Assembly (NCBI GenBank): GCA_016872875.1
Contig: VGYW01000444.1
Span: 1-6,736 of the forward strand
Direction of reading: 5' to 3'
DNA from: Planctomycetota bacterium
GTDB lineage: Bacteria; Planctomycetota; PUPC01; DSUN01
DNA length: 6,736 nucleotides
Shown here one piece after another: positions 1-4,906 of this stretch. How positions within the stretch are numbered: the stretch's first letter is position 1; every line of letters starts with the position of its first letter. The notes under the pieces were generated by a model. That model was not told the origin of the DNA and made no database searches. It saw only the letters and a list, made by a program, of their open reading frames with translations. The translations under genes were made by a program, and so were the position numbers.

Positions 1-66
1 ACTACGTGGTGTTGCCCGCGACCCTGGGGGCTTGCTTTGGTCATTGAGCATTCCGGGCTTGGAGAT

Positions 67-94
67 TGTTTGGTGCTTGGCGTTTGGCTCTTGG
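67..94 (-). repeat. Four tandem heptamers, CCAARNN on the minus strand
   Basis: On the plus strand TTGG recurs exactly every 7 bp at 70-73, 77-80, 84-87 and 91-94, with a fifth copy out of phase at 59-62. On the minus strand this reads as CCAAGAG, CCAAACG, CCAAGCA and CCAAACA. It lies downstream of the permease stop, and codon use and reading frames give no sign of a gene here. Function is unknown; it looks like a degenerate intergenic microsatellite. The rest of 1-66 shows nothing convincing. Confidence 0.6.
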
Positions 95-99
95 GATTT

Positions 100-123
100 C
101 CCGCATTTCGTGAGAAATGCGGG
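100..123 (-). repeat. Perfect 10-bp hairpin abutting the permease stop codon
   Basis: CCCGCATTTC (100-109) pairs perfectly with GAAATGCGGG (114-123) around a 4-nt loop. On the minus strand the stem begins on the base right after the permease TAG (126-124). The sequence beyond it has no T-run, so it is not a standard intrinsic terminator. A 3' stem at this position could protect the permease mRNA end or pause the polymerase before a downstream gene; that is inference. Confidence 0.6.
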
Positions 124-1059
124 CTAGCGGTACGCCTCGCGCAGGCGCTTGAAGAGGACCATGATGAGGCCCATGACCAGGAGGAAGAGGACGAAGGAGA
201 CGCTCGCGGCGTAGCCGTAGTTGCGGAACCGCATGCCGTGGCGATAGGCGTACATCGTGAGGACCTGCGTCGCCGAGCCCGGGCCGCCGCTGGTCAGGGT
301 GTACGGGATGTCGAAGACCTTGAAGGCGTCGGTGATCCGCAGCAGGAGCACCAGGACGATGGTGGGCTTGAGGAACGGCAGGGTGATGTGGCGGAAGACG
401 GCCCAGCCGCTGCGGGTCTCGAGTCGCGCCGCCTCGTAGCAGTCCTCGGGCACGCCCTGTAGGGCCGCCAGGAAGATGAGGAAGCAGAACGGCGTCCACT
501 GCCAGACGTCCACGATGGCGACCGAGGCGAGCGCCCAATGGGGGTCTGAGAGCCAGGGCACCTTGAGGTGGAGCAGGCGGTTGACCAGGCCGTCCTGCTC
601 CTGGAACACCGTGATGAAGAGGAGTCCGGCGGCCATCGGGGTGGCGAACAGCGGCGCCGTCATCAGGGTCCGCATCGCGCCGCGGAAGGGCAACGGGCGG
701 CTGAAGAGGACGGCGAGGGCCATCCCGAGCGTCATCTGCGCCGCCACGCCGCAGGCCACGAAGATGAGCGTCACCTTCAGCGAGTCCCAGGCCTCCGAGG
801 AGCCGAGCTCCCCCGCGGCCTCTCTCCTGGGAGCGAAGTCCCGCTGAAGCCCGTTGGCGCACTCCCCCACGAACCGCCGGTAGTTGCCCAGCCCGACGAA
901 CTCCTCGGCGGGTTCTCCCGCGCGGCCAGCCTTGGCGCCGTAGAGGGAGAGGCGCAGGCCGTAGAGAAGCGGGAAGAGGGTGAACGCCAGCACCCACGCC
1001 ACGGCCGGCAGCAGGAAGAGGAGCTTGATGCGGCTGTCGCGGTGCACGGAAATCACCAT
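124..1059 (-). CDS. ABC sugar transporter permease, MalF/UgpA type
   Basis: Inner-membrane subunit of a carbohydrate ABC importer (binding-protein-dependent permease family), 311 aa, the usual length. Six hydrophobic spans are visible at about residues 12-34, 94-119, 129-153, 175-201, 229-247 and 284-304. The cytoplasmic EAA loop, which docks the ATPase, is at 209-228 (EAARLETRSG, then HITLP). In most relatives the loop reads EAAxxDGA; here the conserved D-G is E214-T215, so the key glycine is displaced. TSGGPG at 256-261 is a common MalF/UgpA motif. The ATG at 1059 gives a normal short N-terminus before the first span; the frame stays open to 1143, but that extension is only translated GGAT repeat. 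No clear Shine-Dalgarno precedes the ATG, because the repeat runs to within one base of it. It lies downstream of the binding-protein gene, probably in one operon; the second permease and ATPase must be elsewhere. Confidence 0.92.
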   Translation of the reverse strand: MVISVHRDSRIKLLFLLPAVAWVLAFTLFPLLYGLRLSLYGAKAGRAGEPAEEFVGLGNYRRFVGECANGLQRDFAPRREAAGELGSSEAWDSLKVTLIFVACGVAAQMTLGMALAVLFSRPLPFRGAMRTLMTAPLFATPMAAGLLFITVFQEQDGLVNRLLHLKVPWLSDPHWALASVAIVDVWQWTPFCFLIFLAALQGVPEDCYEAARLETRSGWAVFRHITLPFLKPTIVLVLLLRITDAFKVFDIPYTLTSGGPGSATQVLTMYAYRHGMRFRNYGYAASVSFVLFLLVMGLIMVLFKRLREAYR

Positions 1060-1060
1060 T

Positions 1061-1157
1061 GGATGAATGGATGGGTGGATGAATGGATGGATGCCAGAAG
1101 GGTCAGATGCCCGGATTCCTCCGACTCCCATCCACCCATCCAATCATCCATTCATCC
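1061..1157. repeat. GGAT-rich imperfect inverted repeat between binding protein and permease
   Basis: Arms 1061-1090 and 1128-1157 match at 26 of 30 positions without gaps, around a 37-nt centre. Both arms are built of GGATG/GGATGAAT words, so they also read as degenerate tetranucleotide repeats. It fills almost the whole gap: 8 bp from the upstream stop and 1 bp from the permease ATG. In the mRNA it would fold into a long stem covering the permease ribosome-binding region. Confidence 0.85.
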
Positions 1158-1165
1158 CCTTCTGC

Positions 1166-2815
1166 TCACTTCTTGTAGCCAACCGAGCGCTGGTATTGTT
1201 CGAGCTGGGCGGCGCGGCCGCGGCGGCTCGTGATGTCGTCCCAGGCCTTCGCCGTGCGGTCGAGGGCCTCCTTGGGCTTGAGCCGGCCGATCATCGTCTC
1301 CGAGAGGTTCTGGTCGAGTGCTCGCCAGTACTCCTCGGCGCCGTTGATACGCAGGTACGGCAGCATGGTCGTGGCGAAGAAGTTGGCGTGGTAGGCGTCG
1401 AGGTAGAACTTCAGGTCGCTCTCGCTCCAGCCGGCCTCCAGGTAGCCCTTGAGCGTGGCGGTGCCCTGGGGCGGGAGGAAGTGGATGCTGACGCCAGGGT
1501 CAACACCCGTCCAGCCGCGGTTGGCGTTCCACAGGCTGAACGGCTCGGTGGCCATCAGCGCGTAGAGGCTGTAGACGACCTCGGGGTTGGGCGATTTGGC
1601 GGAGATGACGCCGTGCCAGGAGCCGCCGACGGTGTTGCCCACGACGTTGGGCTGGTCGAGCTTCAGCCACTCCCTCTTGTTCATGTCGTAGACGTCGGTC
1701 GAGCCGGGGAGGATGGCGGCGCCGAGCTTGCCCTTGATCTTCGAGCGGGCGGGGTCCTGCACCAGCGCCCCAACGTCGCCCCACGAGAACACGAAGATGC
1801 TCTTGCCGCGGAGAAACCAGTCCCAGGCCGTGCCCAGGTCCCAGGCCGACTGTGCCTTCGGCCCGCACTGCGAAAGCTCGTAGAGCACTTCGAGCGCCCG
1901 CACGTGGCCCGGCTGGTTGACGAGCGGCTCCATCGTGTCGGGGTCGAACCAGTAGTTGCTCCGCCCGCGGTCCACCCGCTCGCCGCCGAGGACGACGAAT
2001 GGGGCGGAGAGTGACATGAAGTGGAACATCCCCTGCTCGTTGACGCGGAAGTGCATCACGATGCCCGTGTCCGGCTCTTCGTCGTTCGCGTCCCAGTTCT
2101 TGCCATTGAAGAACCTGGCGATGTCGAGCACGTCCTGCCAGGTCTTCACGGGGAAGGGCATGTCCTTGCCGGTGGCGGCCTTGAACTTCGCCTGCCAGGC
2201 GGGGTCGGAGAGGATGTCGTTCCGCCAGTAGAGCACCTGGCCGTCGCTGTCGTTGAGCGTGCCGTACCACTTGCCGTCCCAGGTGTGGAGCGCCCTGAGC
2301 GCGGGCGGCATCCAGTCGGGGTTCCACTGCGGGAAGCGCTTGTCGGCCATGAACTGGTCAATCGGCGCGATGAAGCCTGCGGTGGCGTACTCGCCCATGA
2401 ACCAGGCGGCCTGGATGAAGCCGTCGAACTGTCCGCCGCCGATGCGCAGGTCGGCCATCGTCTTGTTCAGCAGCTCGGCGATGGGCACCTCCACGATGTC
2501 GAGCTTGGCGCCGGTCAGCTCCTCCCAGGCGTCGCGCACGCGATAGAGCGGCCCGGAGATGCCGCCCTTCGGGCCGCTGGCGAGGACGGCGACAGCGATG
2601 CGCTTGCCCTCGAAGGGCTTCTTGCCCGGCCCGAAGAGCGTGCCGAGCTGCTCCTTGCTGAGGGGTATTACCTCGCGGTCCCCGAACGTGATGGCGTCGG
2701 CCCCGCCGTCCGCCCGCCAGGTCAGGCCGCCCGGCTCCTCCCCGCAGCCGGCCAGCAATAGCCCCACGACAATAGCAGGTGAACCAAGGACGACACGCTG
2801 GATCTCAGGCCTCAC
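1166..2815 (-). CDS. Extracellular solute-binding lipoprotein (family 1) of a sugar ABC importer
   Basis: Substrate-capturing subunit, 549 aa, anchored outside the inner membrane. The GTG at 2815 is chosen because AAGGAGG lies 5 nt upstream and the protein then begins with a clean lipoprotein signal: hydrophobic 8-20 and lipobox L21-A22-G23-C24. The frame is open up to 2905, but that part is the 2841-2898 repeat, not protein. Family-like features: a first lobe with RIAVAVLA at 72-79, GGGQFDGF at 126-133, a hinge-region segment DGQVLYWRND at 191-200, aromatic-rich stretches (W334, W345, W400) suited to sugar stacking, and a C-terminal helical part. It is about 100 aa longer than the classic 400-450 aa members. 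The permease follows 106 bp downstream, supporting a carbohydrate importer; the specific sugar cannot be read from sequence. A possible -35 (TTGACC, minus strand, 2941-2936) lies beyond the 2841-2898 repeat, without a good -10. Confidence 0.9.
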   Translation of the reverse strand: MRPEIQRVVLGSPAIVVGLLLAGCGEEPGGLTWRADGGADAITFGDREVIPLSKEQLGTLFGPGKKPFEGKRIAVAVLASGPKGGISGPLYRVRDAWEELTGAKLDIVEVPIAELLNKTMADLRIGGGQFDGFIQAAWFMGEYATAGFIAPIDQFMADKRFPQWNPDWMPPALRALHTWDGKWYGTLNDSDGQVLYWRNDILSDPAWQAKFKAATGKDMPFPVKTWQDVLDIARFFNGKNWDANDEEPDTGIVMHFRVNEQGMFHFMSLSAPFVVLGGERVDRGRSNYWFDPDTMEPLVNQPGHVRALEVLYELSQCGPKAQSAWDLGTAWDWFLRGKSIFVFSWGDVGALVQDPARSKIKGKLGAAILPGSTDVYDMNKREWLKLDQPNVVGNTVGGSWHGVISAKSPNPEVVYSLYALMATEPFSLWNANRGWTGVDPGVSIHFLPPQGTATLKGYLEAGWSESDLKFYLDAYHANFFATTMLPYLRINGAEEYWRALDQNLSETMIGRLKPKEALDRTAKAWDDITSRRGRAAQLEQYQRSVGYKK

Positions 2816-2820
2816 GGTCT

Positions 2821-2827
2821 CCTCCTT
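2821..2827 (-). promoter_or_regulatory. Strong Shine-Dalgarno that fixes the GTG start of the binding protein
   Basis: AAGGAGG on the minus strand ends 5 nt before GTG (2815-2813). It decides against the ATG at 2905, which has no such site and would translate a repeat ahead of the signal peptide. Confidence 0.85.
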
Positions 2828-2840
2828 GTGGCTGCCACAG

Positions 2841-2898
2841 TTTGTAGTGCGGCCTTCAGGCCGTCTCCAAGGGGACGGGCTGAAGCCCGCACTACGAA
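2841..2898. repeat. Nested inverted repeat A (GTAG-flanked, REPIN-like)
   Basis: Arms 2841-2865 and 2874-2898 match at 22 of 25 positions around an 8-nt centre. Each arm holds its own hairpin: GGCCT-TC-AGGCC (2851-2862) and GGGCT-GA-AGCCC (2877-2888). Two of the three inter-arm differences are a C-G to G-C swap in that inner hairpin, so the inner pairing is kept. GTAG stands at both outer sides (2844-2847, and on the minus strand 2895-2892). It lies between two divergent genes, 13 bp upstream of the binding-protein Shine-Dalgarno. Known REPINs have this layout; assignment to a mobile family is inference. Confidence 0.85.
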
Positions 2899-2955
2899 CC
2901 CCCATGCCCTATCATCTATCATGTCACACCCCGTCGGTCAAACGCCGAAGTGTGC

Positions 2956-2984
2956 TTGCGGGCCTGTGAGCGGAATGCCATACT
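2956..2984 (+). promoter_or_regulatory. Possible promoter of the TPR-hydrolase gene
   Basis: TTGCGG (2956-2961) and CATACT (2979-2984) are 17 bp apart and would start transcription about 35 bp before the ATG at 3027. Both boxes are weak matches to the sigma70 consensus, so this is a suggestion only. Confidence 0.25.
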
Positions 2985-3026
2985 GAGGCACGTGGAAGGG
3001 GGATAGGGAACTGAAAGGGACCGCCG

Positions 3027-4124
3027 ATGCGTATGGCGATGCGACTGGGCGTGGCGTTGGGCCTGGCGGCGCTCGCGTGGGCAACCGCGGGGGAGCCTGA
3101 CCCCGCCGCGCGGGCGCACGAGGAGATGCAGCGGCTGCTCAAGGAGCGGAGCTACGAGAAGGCGGCGGAGGCCTGCCGCCGACTCGTCCACCTGGCGCCC
3201 CACGAGGCCGCCCCGCACTACAACCTGGCCTGCGCGCTCGCACGCCTCGGCAAGACCCAGGAGGCCCTCGCCGCCCTCGAGATGGCCGCCCTCAAGGGCT
3301 TCGACGACCCCGGCCACATGCGTCAGGACGATGACCTCGCGAGCCTGCGGGGCGAGCCGCGCTTCGCACGCTGCGTCCAGAGGGCCGAGGAGGTCGCGCG
3401 GGCGAACGCGCCCAGCTACGAGCCTGGCGTGGACGTGAAGGGGGTGAGGACCGTGGAGGGCACTCCCGAGGGCGGCCTGCGCTACCGCCTTCGCATCAGC
3501 CCGACCGCTTCGGCGGAGCGGCCCGACCGCCTCGTCGTCTGGCTCCACCCGGCCGGCGGCTCGGCCAACCAGGTGGTCGAGCCGCTGGCCGAGCGCTTCA
3601 CCAAGCTCGGCTACGCCCTCCTGGTCTTCACCCAGAAGGAGTGGCGCTTCTGGTCGCCCGCCGACATTGCCAAGCTGACAGAGAAGACGCTGCCCGCGGT
3701 GGCGAAGACGCCGGGCCTCGACGCCAGCCGCCCGGTGCTGATGGGCTACAGCGCGGGGGGCCAGGCCGCGCTCGCCCTTTGGCAGGCCAGGCCGGGGGCC
3801 TTCGGCGGCCTCGTCCTCGACGCCGCCTATCCCGTGCAGCCGACTCCTGCCGGCCTCGCCCTGATGCCGCTGCCGGAGCACCCCGCCGCGCGGCGGACCC
3901 CCTTCTTCGTCCTCGTCGGCGCGAACGACCGCGGGGCCGAGCTCTGGCGCAAGGCCGAGACAGCCTGGCGCGAGGCCGGCGTCCCACTCACCATCCGCTA
4001 CGTGCCCGACAAGGGCCACGAGTGGCTCTTCGGGCCGAAGGAGCTGGACGACCTGGCGGCGTGGCTGGCGGGCCTCAAGGCCGCCAAGCCGCCCGCGGCC
4101 CCCGACACGCTCAAGGCGAAGTAG
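3027..4124 (+). CDS. Exported TPR/alpha-beta hydrolase (dienelactone hydrolase/esterase-like) fusion
   Basis: Protein of 365 aa with a signal peptide (positive Met/Arg start, hydrophobic 7-20, likely cleavage after A19-A21), so it probably acts in the periplasm or outside. Residues about 27-95 look like TPR helices (SYEKAAEACRRLVHLAP, then HYNLACALARLGKTQEALAAL), a protein-interaction module. Residues about 150-350 form an alpha/beta hydrolase: oxyanion-loop candidate HPAGGS (174-179), nucleophile elbow G-Y-S-A-G-G with S242, acid D301 (GANDRG) and H331 (KGHEW). The triad looks complete, so it should be an active serine hydrolase, perhaps an esterase or peptidase; the substrate is not evident. 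AGGGA at 3016-3020, 6 nt before the ATG, supports the start; ATGs at 3033 and 3039 are alternatives. A weak 8-bp stem (4128-4151) follows the stop. It is divergent from the transporter genes and convergent with the OB-fold gene, so probably monocistronic. Confidence 0.88.
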   Translation: MRMAMRLGVALGLAALAWATAGEPDPAARAHEEMQRLLKERSYEKAAEACRRLVHLAPHEAAPHYNLACALARLGKTQEALAALEMAALKGFDDPGHMRQDDDLASLRGEPRFARCVQRAEEVARANAPSYEPGVDVKGVRTVEGTPEGGLRYRLRISPTASAERPDRLVVWLHPAGGSANQVVEPLAERFTKLGYALLVFTQKEWRFWSPADIAKLTEKTLPAVAKTPGLDASRPVLMGYSAGGQAALALWQARPGAFGGLVLDAAYPVQPTPAGLALMPLPEHPAARRTPFFVLVGANDRGAELWRKAETAWREAGVPLTIRYVPDKGHEWLFGPKELDDLAAWLAGLKAAKPPAAPDTLKAK

Positions 4125-4168
4125 TTCCTGTTGCGGAAAGCCCCGGAACAGCGCGGGCTCGGCTGGAA

Positions 4169-4234
4169 TGTAGCCGCAAGCGTCCCGCTTGCGGTCTTTC
4201 GCGCCCCTCGACAAGCGGGACGCTTGTCGCTACA
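4169..4234. repeat. Nested inverted repeat B (GTAG plus 9-bp hairpins, REPIN-like)
   Basis: Arms 4169-4194 and 4209-4234 match at 22 of 26 positions around a 14-nt centre. Each arm is a perfect 9-bp hairpin with a 3-nt loop: CCGCAAGCG/CGCTTGCGG (4174-4194) and CGACAAGCG/CGCTTGTCG (4209-4229). GTAG directly precedes the first (4170-4173), and the mirror CTAC directly follows the second (4230-4233). All four inter-arm differences fall in two base pairs of this hairpin and are fully compensatory. It lies in the convergent gap 4125-4378. Confidence 0.9.
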
Positions 4235-4280
4235 AGAACCCGCGGAAGAAACGAATCAGCTTCTCTTACTGAAAGCCGCG

Positions 4281-4344
4281 TCACGGGCAGGATGCCTGTG
4301 CCACCTCTCGAGATATGGTGGTGGCACAGGCTTCCAGCCTGTGA
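4281..4344. repeat. Nested inverted repeat C (GGCACAGGC family)
   Basis: Arms 4281-4305 and 4320-4344 match at 22 of 25 positions around a 14-nt centre. Inner hairpins: CACGGGC-AGGAT-GCCTGTG (4282-4300, one G-T pair) and CACAGGC-TTCCA-GCCTGTG (4325-4343, perfect). The arm differences are one stem change that leaves a wobble pair and two loop bases. Unlike repeats A and B it lacks GTAG. It sits 46 bp from repeat B and 34 bp beyond the OB-fold stop, so transcripts from both sides would contain it. A 10-bp palindrome GCACGCGTGC (4359-4368) lies next to it. Confidence 0.88.
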
Positions 4345-4378
4345 CCCGATGGGATCGTGCACGCGTGCTGAACAATGC

Positions 4379-4753
4379 TCAGGGAAGGACCTCGATCTGG
4401 TCGGGGGAGTCCAGGATCATCTCGGGGCGGCCTTCGTATTGGACGATGAGGCCCTTGAGCCGCACCTTCTTGCCGCGGTAGAAGTCCTCGGGCTTCGGCG
4501 GGAAGGCTGGGAAACTCCGCGCGAAGATTACGGCGCCGAAGGTCTGCCGCCAGTTCGGATGAAAGCTCAGGAAGCAGGCCTTCCCGCTGTTGTGCGTCCG
4601 CACGATTGTGCCTTCGATGGTGACGAATTCGTCGTAGTGCTTGGCCGCGTGGCGCCATGAGATGGTCGGCCCATCGGGGTTGTAGCGCGACACCGCGGCG
4701 CAACCCGCGCCCAGCGCGGCCAGCAAGGTCCAGCACAGAACTCGTCGCGCCAT
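4379..4753 (-). CDS. Small exported OB-fold protein, possible lipoprotein
   Basis: Protein of 124 aa. Residues 1-17 look like a signal sequence ending L14-G15-A16-G17-C18. This resembles a lipobox, but the usual -3 leucine is a glycine, so lipidation is uncertain. Residues about 42-123 show an OB-fold pattern: strand EFVTIEGTIVRTH, then NSGKACFLSFHPNW (57-68), AVIFA (74-78), a helix-turn (KPEDFYRGK), strand KKVRLKGLIVQY, then PEMILDSPDQIEVL. Similar OB-folds (nucleic-acid-binding or anti-codon-like) occur in exported proteins of unknown role; binding to nucleic acid or oligosaccharide cannot be decided here. The ATG at 4753 has GGAGAG (4764-4759) 5 nt upstream and a consensus-like promoter behind it; the upstream in-frame extension has no signal and crosses that promoter. 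It diverges from the propeller gene. Confidence 0.8.
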   Translation of the reverse strand: MARRVLCWTLLAALGAGCAAVSRYNPDGPTISWRHAAKHYDEFVTIEGTIVRTHNSGKACFLSFHPNWRQTFGAVIFARSFPAFPPKPEDFYRGKKVRLKGLIVQYEGRPEMILDSPDQIEVLP

Positions 4754-4795
4754 GCCCGCTCTCCGCTGCGGCGAGTGGGTCTCCCCGCCCCGCGC

Positions 4796-4823
4796 ATTAT
4801 ACGCATTTGATGCCGGCTTACAA
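4796..4823 (-). promoter_or_regulatory. Sigma70-like promoter of the OB-fold gene
   Basis: On the minus strand TTGTAA (4823-4818), a 16-bp spacer, then a perfect TATAAT (4801-4796). Transcription would start near 4789, giving a leader of about 36 nt that includes GGAGAG. In such GC-rich DNA a perfect -10 is notable. Confidence 0.6.
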
Positions 4824-4829
4824 CGCGCC

Positions 4830-4857
4830 TTGACGCGGCGGCCCGATGGTGGATAAT
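4830..4857 (+). promoter_or_regulatory. Sigma70-like promoter of the beta-propeller gene
   Basis: TTGACG (4830-4835), a 16-bp spacer and GATAAT (4852-4857); each box matches the consensus at 5 of 6 positions. The predicted start is near 4864, inside the 10-bp repeats. The -35 box is 6 bp from the -35 of the opposite promoter, so the two are back to back. Confidence 0.65.
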
Positions 4858-4887
4858 GTCCGTGTCTGTCCGTGTAAGTCCGTGTAG
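4858..4887 (+). repeat. Three tandem 10-bp repeats GTCCGTGTNN at the predicted transcription start
   Basis: GTCCGTGT occurs at 4858-4865, 4868-4875 and 4878-4885, followed each time by two variable bases. The period is close to one helical turn. They start directly after the -10 box and end 8 bp before the Shine-Dalgarno, so they fill the initial transcribed region. They could be operator sites on one DNA face, or only a short tandem duplication. Confidence 0.7.
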
Positions 4888-4906
4888 CCCACGCGAAGGG
4901 GAACCT

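Noticed and set aside
1..44. Possible start of a downstream gene on the minus strand (ATG at 44, open to the window edge)
   Set aside because: Only 14 codons are visible, with no good ribosome-binding site and no permease-like hydrophobic start. A second permease is expected nearby, but this cannot be claimed.
1060..1143. N-terminal extension of the permease to an ATG at 1143
   Set aside because: The added residues (Trp/Gly/His/Pro-rich) are translated GGAT repeat, and the normal family N-terminus begins at 1059.
1067..2014. Long plus-strand open frames opposite the binding protein and permease (also 37-462, 568-1233, 2021-2761)
   Set aside because: They mirror the codon pattern of the minus-strand genes and show no domain, signal or ribosome-binding site.
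2816..2905. N-terminal extension of the binding protein to an ATG at 2905
   Set aside because: It covers the Shine-Dalgarno and repeat A and would put about 37 residues before the signal peptide.
2919..4214. 431-codon open frame on the minus strand opposite the hydrolase gene
   Set aside because: Arg/Gly/Leu-rich low-complexity product with no domain; a by-product of high-GC codon use in the real plus-strand gene, which has signal peptide and catalytic triad.
4125..4344. Rho-independent terminators at the stems after the hydrolase stop and at repeats B and C
   Set aside because: Stems are present but no T-run follows on either strand, so intrinsic termination is not supported.
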